Part shown: positions 48,036 through 60,459 of the stretch, one piece after another
How the letters are laid out: each line of letters begins with the position of its first letter
How positions within the stretch are numbered: the stretch's first letter is position 1
Assembly (NCBI RefSeq): GCF_009730915.1
Contig: NC_052480.1
Coordinates: forward strand, 1,488,001 to 1,552,000
Source: Dioscorea cayenensis subsp. rotundata
Lineage: Eukaryota; Streptophyta; Magnoliopsida; Dioscoreales; Dioscoreaceae
Length of the DNA stretch: 64,000 nucleotides
Reading direction: 5' to 3'
The notes under the pieces: generated by a model
Database searches by the model: none
What the model saw: only the letters and a program-made list of their open reading frames with translations
Told to the model about the DNA's origin: nothing
Translations under genes and position numbers: made by a program

Positions 48036-49422
48036 AATGATGTTTTGGTGTCTAGTGTTTGTTTTGGTGTTGTCTTTCGGTAAATTTTTTTAATAATAAT
48101 AATTTATTTATTTTAAAAAATAATATTTTATTTTTCTTTAAATAAGGTGATAAAAAATAAAATAAATATAAAATTGAAATTATAATCAAGATCTGAATGA
48201 TAATAAACTTATAATTAATTTTATTAATTAATATTTAATTTATTGACATCAAATTTTCTACATAAAATATTCGTATCATTAAGAAAGGTCGGTTTAAATT
48301 CTATCTCGTGAAGGGTGGAAATGTTATAAAAGCTCAATTAATGGTGTGTTTATTCTCATTGTACATGACTTGTCTATATTTATAAAAAAATTAAAATATT
48401 TTTATAAAATATGCGGATAATTATCTTCTATGTACACTGGTAATAAAAAAATATGGTAGTGTGTGTCAGTATCATTGAAGAGATGGCAGAACAACTTAAT
48501 AATATAAAGTTAATGTTTATATTTATTAAAAAAATGTACAATTTTCACATCCAAGCAATCTATCAATCACTTTCGCTTAATTTTCAATTAATAATCATCC
48601 AATTTTGGTTGGATGAAAATCATAGTCAAATAAGCTGGCTACCATGACTTTGTAGCTAATTTTTAATATAAACATGCATATCAAAAGGCTCATTTTATAT
48701 TAATTAATGCCAAAAACAATTTTTAAAAAAAGGAACATGGATATTTTTTTAATATAATTGTATATTTTTTCCCATGCTCTAATTTATTTATAAATATATT
48801 TATTAATTCCAAAAAAACAATTTCTCTCTCTTTCTTTGATTAATGGGAAATGAAAATGGCGGGAGAATCTGAGAGAAAGAGATGAGTTTTGAATTGAACT
48901 CTAAAAAATAAAAAAAATATAAAAAATCAATGAAATTGAAAATTTGAAAAAGGATCTTCTTTTTGGCTCGGACCTCACAATCACATGCGTCAATCAAGAG
49001 GGTGAGATTTCGATCACATTAGCTTGAATCTTGCATTAATTATCTATAAATGATGGGGAATTTTCTGACATTCTAGTGATTTGGTCCTCTTTTTGTTGAT
49101 TTAAATTCTTTAAATGCAGTGATTGGTGTTGTATTATCTGATTTCTTTTGATCTTTGATTGTTTGTTGGATCATCTCAAGATGTGAGTTTGAGAGGTGGG
49201 AACCACTGATTTGGGGGATTTTGGTGTTGGATTCTGAAAAAGTCTGGTTCTTGTTGAGTTTTGTGTGAATTTGATTGTTTTTGTTTGGGATTGGTGGAAA
49301 GGTAGCTGCTTTGTTGTGTTCTTTGTGGTTTGGTGTTGATGTTGATTGGAATTGGGGGTGTTATGAGTGAGTGCAAATGGAGGGTGAGTGTTGGTGAGGT
49401 TTGGTATGGTTGAGGCTGTGAG

Positions 49423-52400
49423 ATGGACCGGAGAAGTTGGTTGTGGCGGCGCAAGTCATCGGAGAAGAGCCCCGGTGAGACCGAGAGCTCTGGATCCATT
49501 TCATCGGAGAGATATTCTGATGATCATGTATGCCTCTTTGTTCTTCATCATTTATTTCTTTAATTTCATCTTTAATAGTTTCAATTTAGCGAAATTTCAA
49601 ATGTTATGCTGTGAATCAGAGATGTTTAAAAGCCATTTTGTTTTGGACATGCTCTTCTTGATGTGATGCAGACAACATATTTGTAGAAATGTGAATGAGA
49701 TAGATTGTAATTGATCAAATTCTCATGTCATTGTTTGAGGAATAATTAGTTGTTGTCCATGTTGTTCTTGTGCAAGTTATTCACATGGTTGTTTATGTAA
49801 AATGTGAAGTACTTGCTCTCTGTATGACCTCAACACTGTTTCATTAAGAACACTTTCTGATTGTATCCTCGGCAAATGAACCCACTGCCATTGCCAACTT
49901 TTACGTTTTGATACCTTAATCCTAATGCTTTGATTGGTTTAGTTTGTGTCGATGATTTATCATGTTGTTTGCTTGTTGTTACTTACATTAGGTCTAAGAA
50001 GAATTGGCTGAATGAATCCTGATGTGTGATATTGGAGTTTAATGTTTTTCTTGTTCTCGAATCAAGAGTAATTTCCGGTGTATTGATTGTTTAGCAGGAG
50101 AATTTAAGGGCTTCTCCAAACAATGCTTCCCCGAATAGTGTTCAGTCACTGGAGGTGTCATCAAAGGTTGATAATAATGAAGTTCATGAAACTATGAAGA
50201 GTTTGACTGAAAAACTCTCAGCTGCTCTTCTGAGCATCAATGCGAAAGATGATCTGGTGAAACAACATGCTAAAGTTGCAGAAGAAGCTGTTTCAGGTAA
50301 AGATCTCCATTTATAAGAAGTGCTAATGCCGTTTGCGTGACGGAGTTATTGTGAGGAATTAAGGATGGCATAAATTTGGTGTTTGATTGAACATGATATA
50401 TTTGAATTTGCGTCTCAATTATTTTAGGTTGGGAGAAGGCGGAACTTGAAGTTGTGGCACTAAAGCAACAACTTGAAGCTGCAGCCAAAAAGAACTCAGC
50501 ACTTGAAGATAGAGTAGGACATCTTGATGGAGCTCTCAAGGAATGTGTAAGAGAATTAAGGGTTTCTAGAGAGGAGCAAGAGCAAAAGATTCAAGATGCC
50601 ATCGTTAAGAAAGCCCAGGACTGGGAGGTTGAGAAATCTGAGTTTGAGGGCCAATTAAGTGAGCTCCGCACACAGCTGGAAGCTGCAAAAGCTGAAGTTG
50701 CCTCTTCTGTTGATCATGACCTTCAATCAAAACTTGAAGCTTCTGAGACCAAAAATTCAGCTCTTAAAGATGTCTGGCTAGCGCAATCTAAGAATCTAAA
50801 GACGAGAACTTTAGAGCGGGATTTGAGTATTCAAGCAGCTGAAACTGCGAGCAAACAACTCTTGGAGAGCATAAAAAAGGTTGCCAAACTTGAAGCTGAA
50901 TGCCGGAGGCTACGGTGTGTTGAACGCAAGACACCACTCGCAAATGATCGTCGAATGGGCAGCTCAATTTGCATGGAATCTGTAACAGATAGCCAATCTG
51001 ACAGCGGAGAGCAGTTGCTAGGTTTGGAAAATGAAGGAAGTTGTTCAGGTTCATGGGCAACCGCTCTTATTGCTGAGCTCGATCAATTCAAGAGTAACAA
51101 GGTTGGTACGAGAAGCCTCGCCACTTCTGTAGAGATTGAACTAATGGATGATTTCCTTGAGATGGAGCGGCTTGTTGGTTTACCAGAAGCTGATTCAAGT
51201 GAAGGAAATTCAAAAGTTGAAACTCAACTTATGCATCAGCAAATTACTGACTTGGTAGCAAAGATTGAAAAGATGGAAAACAAGAAGGCTGAATTGGAGG
51301 TGGCTTTGACTGGCACTCGGAAACAGCTCGATTCTTCAACCAATCAGATGAGAGCAGCTGAGGCTAAAATAACTGAATTGCAAAGGCAGCTGGACTTAGC
51401 AGACAGAGCCAAGCAACTTTCCATGATACAATTAATAGATGCTGAGGAAAAGAGAAAAGCATTGGAATCTCAATTTGAGTTAGCACAATCACAAGTTAAT
51501 GAGCTATCCGGCAAACTCTCCCAATTGGAAGCTAATGTTGATGAGGAGAGGGCATTGTCAGCAGAACTCACAGCTAAATTAGACGCAGCTGATGAAGCTA
51601 AACAGGTTCTGGAATCTCAGCTGCTTGATAAGATCAGTATCTTAGAAGGAGAAATTGAAGAGAAGAAGGCGAAGTCTGCTGAATATACTGCTAGTGCAGG
51701 GGCTCTAGAGGCAGCAAAAAAAGAATTAGAAGCATCGAAAAAAGAATTGGAGATTCAACTTGAGTCGACAAAACTGGAAGTCAGGAAACTGCACGTTAAG
51801 GTGACCATGTTGGAGCAGGAAATTAAGGAGGAGAGAATTTTATCAGCAGAATCTATTGCCAAATTAGAAAATGCAGAAGCAGATAGAAAAACAGCAGAAA
51901 ACCAGCTTGAGGTAGCTCAGCAGGAAGTTGGAAAATTGCATGACAAAATAACTTCACTGGAAAAGAAAATTGACGATGAGAGATCATCATGTGAAGCATT
52001 AGTCACCAAATGTCAGAACTTGGAAGATGAATTGTCCAGTAGAAAGCGAGAAACTGAGTTCCGGCGTGCCAGAAGCTCTAACGAAGAGATGAAGCTAAAA
52101 CAGGTAATGCTACTTATCTTTTCTGATAAATGGTATCATCATTTTTCAATGTATAATTTAGCATCTTTCATTGTTTTATCATCAGGAGAAAGATTTTGCA
52201 ATGGCTGCTGGAAAACTTGCAGAGTGCCAAAAAACGATTGCTTCACTCAACCGCCATTTACAACTACTAACGGCCTTAGATGATCTCATGCTTGAATCAG
52301 AGATGCCTGAACTCAATGATAGATTACCTGATCTTAGAACTGAAGATGGTAAAGAATTAAGCAACAGTGATTCTTCAGCAGATACTGAAAATTCTACAGT

Positions 52401-52476
52401 GCCAAATGGAAAAACTGAAGGAACTACACCATGCTTGGTCCCAAGACTCCCAACTTCGCCAGTTGCATTTGCATGA
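49423..52476 (+). CDS. Filament-like plant protein (FPP, DUF869), long coiled coil
   Basis: Four exons, 49423-49527, 50098-50296, 50428-52103 and 52186-52476, keep one open frame of 756 residues. The N-terminus MDRRSWLWRRKSSEKSPGET is diagnostic of FPPs, as is the conserved central GSWATALIAELDQFK. Most of exon 3 is heptad-rich coiled coil from about residue 100 to 660 (ALKQQLEAA, LEVALTGTRKQL, KLDAADEAKQVLESQL). Near the C-terminus AECQKTIASLNRHLQLLTALDDL matches the conserved FPP block. Family members bind MAP-like and nuclear-envelope or cell-plate proteins and are thought to scaffold cytoskeletal filaments. Exon 3 starts at GWEKAE, a common FPP exon border. The start is the first ATG giving the MDRR motif. 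No breaks seen. Confidence 0.95.
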
Positions 52477-52836
52477 ATTTGAAAAATATCCAAACAATGT
52501 TTATAGAAAACCAATAATCAGCGTATTTCTGATTTGCTGATTTTTTCAGTGCTTGATCTACTCTTTTTGAGTAAATTTACCATATATATATATATATACA
52601 CACACATTGTGAATGACATGTTTGATAGCATAGCGTGATGAGTAAAGAGTGATCTTTTTGTGCATTTCTTGGAAATTTCATCAAAATAGTACAACACATT
52701 CGAAACTGTATTCTGTTTGATTTATATGGTTATGTGCACGAATTTTTTTTTTAATAATCTTAAATTTTTGTACAATTAATGAAAATTATATATGTTATAT
52801 ATAATTCTTTCACAAACTAGAACGACACAAGCAATG

Positions 52837-52908
52837 GGTTCTATGGTGTAGTGGTTAGCACTCCAGACTTTGAATCTGGCGACCTGGGTTCGAATCCCGG
52901 TAGGACCT
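52837..52908 (+). tRNA. tRNA-Gln (TTG anticodon)
   Basis: A 72-base cloverleaf: acceptor GGTTCTA / TAGGACC, box A TGGTGTAGTGG, anticodon stem CCAGA / TCTGG around loop CTTTGAA (anticodon TTG, reading CAA), and T-arm GGGTTCGAATCCC. No intron and no encoded CCA, as in nuclear tRNA genes. A run of seven T follows immediately as the Pol III terminator. Confidence 0.96.
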
Positions 52909-54256
52909 TTTTTTCAATCTTTTTTTTTTTTTGTCGAATATCAATATTTAAATAAATTAAAATCTTTGTAAGTAGCGATGCTATATTTATTGATTTTATT
53001 CTTAAATGACTTGTCATCCATGTAATTTTTTTTTTATTTTTTATATAAATTTCAAAATTAAATTTTAAGAATCCTTGGAAATTTTAAATTTTTTAAAAAA
53101 TTATAAAATCATATCTAAAATTTTCAACCCAAATACTACAAAATCCTATATCCAAATATCTAAAAACTTAAATCTTAAATAATAAATATTGAACCATATC
53201 TAAAATCTTAAACTCAAATACTACAAAATCCTATATCCAAATATCTAAAAATTTAAATCCTAAATAATAAATACTAAACCCTGAAATCCTAGTAAATTCT
53301 ATGGGGTTTGTGATTTACAATTTTCGGGTTTAGGAAGAGTTTTTAATTTATCATTTACAATTAAAGGTTTAAATTTAAGATTTAAATAATAAAAAAATTT
53401 AATTAAAAAAAAACAAAAGAGAGCAGGAAGAATGACATGGATCACAACTTGGTATACATGTCATTTGGGAAACGGAAATCTATTCGGAAAATCTATTCGA
53501 AAAAAAAATATCATTACTTGTTTTTATAGGATATTTAGTTACCTCAATTCAATTCAAATGTGAAGATTCAAATCCTATATATATAGTTTGTCCATTTTTC
53601 TTCTAAAAATGTTAATCATTTATTTTTATAAACATGTAAAAAAATGGTTATTATTTTGAGGTGAATTTATTTAAATACATTTCTCAGGCATGCTTTATCA
53701 ATGTTTTTTTTATATATAAATATGGACCATTGTCACCTATTAATTAAAAAAATAAAAAATAAATAAATGTGGATAATTCATAGAGGTTGCATCATCGATT
53801 TTGAATCTATGAATGTTTGTCCTCAACCATTGGATAGAAATCCAACAATTTTCGATCATCCTGTCACAATGATTTGTCCCATCTATTTCATGAGAGTGTA
53901 ATTTTAATGGCCACTGTGGATGATACTGTTATTTTCTCTCTTCACATCCAATTTTTTTGTCTCTCTCATCTATTTTTTCTCTCTTCCTTTTTAATATTTA
54001 GAAATATTTCAGGAACGTTCAAGATGACTTATTGTTTATATAACCCCCAATTATTATTTTGAAAGGAATTTTAACTGTCAAATTCTCATGTTAGGAAAAA
54101 ATAAATTAGTATTCTTCTAGTATAGAAAAGCTTTTTATCAATGAATTCAAACAGGCAGAAATCACTATAAATATAATCTAATAAAATATAAAAAGTAAAT
54201 ATCATTTGCTTATAGCCTTACGTTAAACCAAAATAAATTATTATGAAAATATACCA

Positions 54257-54295
<39 letters not shown>

Positions 54296-54340
54296 AGATG
54301 AGGGGGTGTTTAGTGAAGGGGTGAGAGGGGGTGACTCGCT
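52909..54340. other. AT-rich intergenic DNA
   Basis: Pol III T-run terminator at the left edge, then AT-rich DNA with a direct repeat at 53116-53275 and (TA)n near 54264-54291. No gene seen. Confidence 0.45.
53116..53275. repeat. Tandem duplication, about 85-90 bp
   Basis: Two copies of CTAAAAT(T/C)TT(C/A)AA...CAAATACTACAAAATCCTATATCCAAATATCTAAAAA then TTAAAT(C/T)(T/C)TAAATAATAAATA, near 53116 and 53202. Confidence 0.72.
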
Positions 54341-54720
54341 GCAGTGGCGGAGAAGGCGGACAATTGCCCCTGATAATTTTGAGAATTAGTTAATTTAATA
54401 TTAATTAAATTAATTGATGTCCTAATTATTTACATCTAGTTTACAATTGACTCCTTAGCTTTTTACTAACTAAAAATAAAAGGAGACTAGTCTCATCCAA
54501 TGATGAAAACTGTGATTTCTGTTTAATTAGAAATTAAATTTATTTATTTATGTATTTATTTAATGTCTTAAATTTAGTTTTAATTTTACCAATTTCAACT
54601 GTATTTGTGGAGAGGGTTTTGTCTACAATGAAGATTATAAAAACTAATTAGTGATCAATTGTTGCTTAGTGACATACATTGAGAAAAAATATCTTTGATT
54701 ATATTGATATATAATGAAAC
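54341..54720 (+). mobile_element. Decayed hAT transposon remnant
   Basis: Begins near GCAGTGGCGGAGAAGG, like the CAGTGGCGGAGCCAGG ends seen on many plant hAT copies. At 54601-54720 one frame reads TVFVERVLSTMKIIKTN, then, past stops, SIVA and HTLRKNIFDYID. This is the C-terminal dimerisation region of TTF/ZMYM1-type hAT transposases (usually ERAFSAMKIVKN...DCLVTYIEKDIF). The element is internally deleted and riddled with stops; the right terminus was not found. Confidence 0.6.
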
Positions 54721-55219
54721 AATCATTCATTATTTTCAAAATATTAAAACTCTGAATTTGCTTTGTTGGTGATTTGTAGTGTAAAAGACTTATTTAAAAA
54801 ATGATTATTAATTTTGATTATAGCTGAACTTTTATTTATTAAAAGATTCAAATGCCCTTTACTCTATAAGTTATTAAATCGAGATAACAGATAATGCCCA
54901 ACATTACATAAGTATCGAAACGTTCGTGAGATCATCTCAAAGCCCCGATCTAGTGTAAATCGAATGTATCACGTGAAAATGCTGGGCTCTCGACTATGAG
55001 ATCGTGAAATCATCTCTGAAAAGCACCAACTCTAAGTATGTGGAAAATTGCCAAATTTCCTTAGGCACCATTTGATTAATTAATTATTTTAGCAGGGGTA
55101 TGTGAGCAAAAGACCCATAAAATTAAACTATTAAATTTTTTTTAAAAAAATCTAAATGAAGCCAAGATTGATCGGGATAGTCCTCGAATGGAAACGCTCC
55201 GAAGTAAGAGCTCAAGATA
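54721..55219. other. Intergenic DNA
   Basis: AT-rich apart from 54890-55040, where CGTGAGATCATCTCA and GATCGTGAAATCATCTCT suggest a short local repeat. No coding sequence. Confidence 0.35.
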
Positions 55220-55335
55220 TCGAGGCATCCACGTGGCAAGATACCCCAAAGCACGGGCCCCGGGCCCACAAGCTCGTGTGGATTGTGTGTTATCCACGTC
55301 AGCACCAGCACCGTCTCTTGTCGTACACGTGGCAT
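55220..55335 (+). promoter_or_regulatory. ACGT-core cluster upstream of chlorophyllide a oxygenase
   Basis: Within about 110 bases are CCACGTGG (55229-55236, perfect palindromic G-box), CCACGTCAGC (about 55294) and ACACGTGGC (55325-55333), plus GGGCCCAC near 55262, a TCP/site II-like box. G-boxes are bound by bZIP (HY5, ABF) and bHLH (PIF) factors in light and ABA responses. The cluster sits about 190-300 bases upstream of the ATG at 55524, with (TA)n and a pyrimidine-rich leader between. Function is inferred from motif and position. Confidence 0.6.
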
Positions 55336-55523
55336 CAATTGGAAGGCTCACTTAGATCGCGTCGAACACCCGCCTCTTATCATTAAACCAATCCTCAACC
55401 AAAAGAAAACATATATATATATATATATATATTAAAATTAATAAATAAAAAACTCCATTTTTTATTTCATTTTAATTCCATTTTCTTTTTTTCTCTCTCA
55501 TCTTCTTCTCTTCTCCGACCTCC

Positions 55524-57810
55524 ATGACTAGCGTTGCAGCTCTTACTTTGCTCCCAATCTCCATTTGCAGGCCTTCATCCAGATCTTATTCCAAGAAGGT
55601 GAGAATTTTTCATCCAATTTGCTGATAATTTTGTGTTTTTTCATCTTTTTTTTGTTAGATAGGGAAAAAAAAAAAAAGGTTTTAATTGAGGTTTTTGGGT
55701 TTTGGGATGGTTTAGGGTTGTCAGAATAAGGATGCATTTAGGGTTTGGGCTGTATTTGGGGAAGAAGGGGGAGGATTGGAGAAGAAGGGCAATTGGGGAG
55801 CAATTTTCAATGTGGAAGATCCTAGGGCAAGAGTTCATCCATCAAAAGGTAAGATTTTGGATGTGAATCAAGCTTTGGAGGTTGCTAGGTTTGATATACA
55901 GTACCTGGATTGGAGAGCTCGCCAGGATGTGCTCACAATTATGCTTCTCCATGACAAGGTTCTTGGCATTCTCTTATTACATGTCTCTAATTTCCTCTCC
56001 ATAGTTTCCAGTATTGAGGTTTTGGTGTTCAGGTAGTAGAAGTTCTTAATCCATTGGCACGTGAATACAAATCAATTGGAACAATGAAGAAGGATCTTGC
56101 TGGATTGCAAGATGAACTTGCGAGAGCTCATCGGCAGGTCTTGAATTGTTTTTTCATGTATCTCAATCTGTTAATCTGTATGAAATTTGATAGTTAACTC
56201 ATTGATTGATACTTGTTATTAGGTCCATATTTCAGAAGCCAGGGTATCAACTGCATTGGATAAGTTAGCTTACATGGAAACTTTGGTGAATGATCGACTA
56301 CTGCAGGAGAGGAATTCGAATGAATCTAGTTCCGATAGTGCACTGTCGCCTCCGAGCACATCTTCGATATCAACTGAGGTCTCTAGAGTTAAATCACATC
56401 GAAGAGGTCTAAATGTGTCTGGTCCTGTCCAGCCTTATCATCCTAGCTTGAAGAACTTTTGGTATCCTGTCGCCTTTTCTAGTGATCTGAAAGAAGATAC
56501 AATGGTAATCAAGTCTCAGTAAATGAGTTCAAATGAAATTTCTGATTTTGAATGATCTCGTGTTGTTGTTGTAGATACCTATAGATTGTTTTGAAGAACC
56601 ATGGGTGATTTTTCGGGGAAGAGATGGGAATCCCGGGTGTGTTCAGAATACATGTGCTCATAGAGCTTGCCCTCTTCATCTTGGATCTGTGAATGAGGGC
56701 CGAATACAATGTCCATACCATGGTAAGTTTTCTGACTCAAGAAATGTAGATGTGGAAGCACGGTTAAAGCAGATAAGTTATTGTTCAATAAATTCTCAGG
56801 GTGGGAGTACTCAACCGATGGAAAGTGTGAGAAAATGCCATCAACCCGAATGCTTGATGTGAGAATTCGATCCCTGCCGTGCTTTGAACAAGAAGGAATG
56901 GTGTGGATATGGCCTGGCGATGCTCCTCCATCGCCGAGCCTTCCTTCTTTGCTACCTCCACCCGGATTTCAAATTCATGCTGAGGTGAAACATTATGCTT
57001 TCATCTTCATACCATGCAAAAAATTTAAGATATCTGCATCGAATCTCATGTTTAATTGAACAGATTGTGATGGAGCTTCCAATTGAGCACGGGCTTCTTT
57101 TGGACAATCTCTTAGACCTTGCACATGCTCCTTTTACTCACACCTCCACTTTCGCCAAAGGATGGAGTGTCCCGAGGTCTGTGTGTTTTATTTGAACATG
57201 TTCCTAGTCTTAGATTTTAAGTTCATTCAATCTGACAAAAATGAGAACTTTCAGTTTGGTGAAGTTCCTCACACCAGCATCAGGACTTCAAGGGTACTGG
57301 GATCCTTATCCGATAGACATGGAATTCCGCCCTGCCATGCATTGTACTCTCTACAATTGGAATCTCAAAGCCGGGAAAACTGGAGGGGCAGAACACTAGG
57401 GAATGCTCGACACATTTGCATCAGCTTCATGTCTGCTTACCCTCCTCGAGACAGAAGACACGATTATTATACAGAATGTCTCTGGATTTCGCCCCAGTTC
57501 TTAAGCATGTCCCTTTTATGCATCTCTTGTGGAGGTATTTTGCCGAGAAGGTCAGTTTCATACTCTCTTTGTTTTTAACTGCTGTATATCTGTCGCATAT
57601 AGAGTGTTAACAATTTGTCGGAATTCTGAGCTTCAGGTGTTAAATGAGGACCTTAGACTAGTCGTAGGGCAGCAGGAAAGGATGATCAATGGAGCTAATG
57701 TTTGGAACTGGCCAGTATCTTATGACAAGCTTGGGGTGCGGTATCGGTTGTGGAGAGAGTCGCTTGAAAGTGGCACCAAGCAATTCCCGTTTGCTAAACA
57801 AGACAAGTAA
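55524..57810 (+). CDS. CAO: Chlorophyllide a oxygenase (chlorophyll b synthase)
   Basis: Nine exons: 55524-55598, 55716-55958, 56033-56137, 56223-56504, 56575-56722, 56800-56984, 57064-57176, 57255-57550 and 57637-57810, about 535 residues. This plastid Rieske mono-oxygenase oxidises the C7 methyl of chlorophyllide a to formyl, giving chlorophyllide b. The N-terminal A domain contains [10 protein letters not shown] at about residues 96-105, matching the chlorophyll-b-responsive degron known in Arabidopsis. Rieske ligands are C262/H264 and C281/H284 (TCAHRAC, CPYHGWE). The mononuclear iron site is D364, H367 and H372 in [15 protein letters not shown]. The end reads [24 protein letters not shown]. 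One extra base near 57334 (before [14 protein letters not shown]) breaks the frame within exon 8; both sides are well conserved, so consensus error is likely. The exon 7 donor GTCTGT is weak but fits. Confidence 0.94.
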
Positions 57811-58407
57811 CCGAGTTTTTTTTTTTCTCCGGTCGAGTATCAGCAAACATAGCTGCTGCTGAGTTTTATCGTCTTCATCCTAATTCTTTTGAGGTTTCAA
57901 TGAATGCATGTTTTTGAGGTGCTATTGATATATGTTCAAGATCCTGATAGCATTCAGAAAAGTCACTGGCTGGGAGTTCTCATTTTCCAAGCTGAAAAGA
58001 TGCAGGACTTCCCCACTTTGTAACATTAGATTTGTACACTACATTCATAATAAGCTCAAGGCACGCAAGTTGGTGTGTCTACCTCTTTTCTTCTCTTTCA
58101 TGTACAGTGCTGACCTTTTGGGTTCATGGTTTGTTTCCCCTCTTTAATCCCTGTGTATGTAGACAAGCTTTAATTCAAATGAAATTCAATATTAGTCTAT
58201 GCATCATTTTGACTAATCAGCTGTTTGATCCAAAGAACAGGTTCATTGGAAAAAACCAATTTAGTATAGAAACTCTTCATTTTCACTTCTTTACAAGAGG
58301 CAACGACGATGATCTTATGATTTACAATAGGCAACTATACGGGAATTTGCATGTCATGCGTATGTGTGTTTCGTATGCTAATAATACAGTTTGTCTATAG
58401 TGAACAA
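57811..58407. other. Convergent 3' regions of CAO and the ceramidase-family gene
   Basis: 3' UTRs from both sides. Open frames here have no family features. Confidence 0.45.
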
Positions 58408-60459
58408 TTAACTCTCAGTAGCAGTTGCAACAGTAGAGTACTCGCACGCCATCCCTTCTTGCTTGATCCGGCCATCTTTGATTCTGACCCACTCAACGCG
58501 CCAAGTTTCTAGCAAACTCTTCCTGCAAAATCGACATTTGCATGAAACTCTTGGAGAGTTGCATGTAGCAAATAAAAGGTAACTGTGGCATGATTTACAT
58601 AAGACAAGCAGCAATTTTCACCCGAGTAATAATTCAGTGAAGTGCCACTTTAGCTAATTCAGTGAAGTGCCAATTCATCTCATTAACATTCAATCAGTCC
58701 CTTTTAACATAATTCGAGAAAATTTGCACCATTTAATGTTAAGTTCGGTGTCGACGAGCAGATTTGTCCATTAACCTAAGAATAGTCACTGAATTACTCA
58801 GTTATATTCATGTAACACCAAACTATTTTAAAGTACAGTCCAACAGAGAAACCTTACTGTCAGAGTAGTTCATTCACCAAAAACTAAGTGTATACTGGTT
58901 CAGTATGTCTGCTGAAAATGATATCATCACAAAAGAGCATGGCACAAGCATACGTAAATCAATATTTGTTCTATGTATGGATGTCTATGTGCTCAAACAG
59001 TACATGTTAAGAAAGCAAACCTCTCAGATTCAGCATTTCTCTTTGCAAGCATGAGTGTTAAGAAAACAGGAACCATTGCAGCGCATAGGTGCTTAAGGGT
59101 ATGACCACTGACACTATGGTGCATCCATTTGTAAATCGGCTTATCTGCAGCCTCTTCAACTTTTGCTAAAAGGTAAAATCCTGCAAACGCTGAATGTCAA
59201 TATCCAGATTCTTGGCTGCCGTATGATAATCATGCATTTACACTCAATAAAAGAATAGATTAAGAGCACAGTATGATAGACACTATAAGATCTTGCTTTT
59301 CTTTCAAGTTTCAACCAACTCACTTTCAATAGCACACAAATAGTAAACTATACATCTATCAGCAAAGTCATTTGTAATACATGATGGTTCTTGTGTTTCA
59401 ATAATTTAAACTCATCTACTAACAATGGACAGCAATATGATGAACATATCCCCAAAAATCAACCAATGGATCATAAAAGAAGAGAGTCGGATTGATTACA
59501 GACCAGCCGCCCATAGCCAATATGAAGAATGAGAATACATTGGCGGCAGAATTATAGCCATCAGAGGTATAATAATGCAAGGTACAAACTGAACAGCTGC
59601 ATACAGGCGAAGATCATCAAAAAATCTGCAGAATAACAAACATCAAAACCTGATGCAACAGGAACAGAAGATGATAATCAAAGAACTACAAAATTAGTAT
59701 GCTTGCCTCCAATACAAAATGCTCAGTATACCCGCCATGACCAGAGGAATAAGCGATGTCCTTCCAGTCCTCTCATCAATCCTTTCAATGATGAAGATTG
59801 CCACAATGGATGTGAAGGCAATAGTCATCTACAATGACAAAATTTTCATAAATCAGAGACATCATAATCCAATAAATCAACACAAAATGTGAAGCAAGAG
59901 ACTGAGTATTAGACAATAAAACAAAGTTCGATTTTTTACAATTTCAAAAGCAATAGAGCTCTACCGGCAAGCGATCCCAGACAAGACGAGCATCATTTGG
60001 CATGAGATGGTAATAAGATGAACCAAAAGCAACAGCAGCCACACCAACAAAGAAGCATGACCAACCCCAGAGCTCCCCTTCCAAACTTTTCATAATAAAA
60101 AAAAACATATAAATCAAACCCTAATCTCTTCCACCAAAAGAGGTCAATTGAAGACAACCTGAGTCTAAAGTAGTTTCCATAATGGCAAAGCACAAGCCCA
60201 ACGAGTCCCACAACGAGAAAAGGGAAATTGGAAATCACATTCAAGGTATTAGGAATCCCTGAGGAAATTGGATTGAGAAATCATGCCAAAGCCCTAAAAA
60301 AATCAAATTGGAGAATTTGACGTTACCGAGAAAGAGCGTGCGTTGATCGGCGAAGTCATGGTACTCCTGAGACTGAGGGATTGCTGGAGTGACGATCATC
60401 AACACTACAAATATCACGATCGCTGCTACCCATCCAAAAGCTCTCCTTTTCGACGCCAT
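58408..60459 (-). CDS. Alkaline-ceramidase-family membrane protein (At5g11870-like)
   Basis: Seven exons, approximately 60327-60459, 60159-60258, 59965-60085, 59707-59828, 59505-59625, 59021-59180 and 58408-58522, make an intact 290-residue multi-pass protein. It starts MASKRRAFGWVAAIVIFVVL (first helix), then TPAIPQSQEYHDFADQR. Later come NVISNFPFLVVGLVGLVLCH, FGSSYYHLMPNDARLVWDRLP, MTIAFTSIVAIFIIERIDER, VEEAADK and SGHTLKHLCAAMVPVF. The conserved His/Asp set (YYHL, D in WDRLP, GHTLKH) is the putative zinc site of the Pfam Ceramidase family, which hydrolyses ceramides in ER/Golgi membranes. Plant members of this subgroup have no firmly assigned substrate. The intron after exon 4 has a GC donor (TGGAG|GCAAGC), a rare but accepted splice type. 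Confidence 0.93.

Larger units (their letters stand above)
46092..49422. other. Intergenic DNA between the VOC and FPP genes
   Basis: AT-rich with (TA)n near 46736-46757, a local duplication at 47634-47775 and a GC-richer unknown segment at 47870-48035. GC-balanced sequence from about 49030 is probably the promoter and 5' UTR of the FPP gene. No other gene recognised. Confidence 0.4.
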
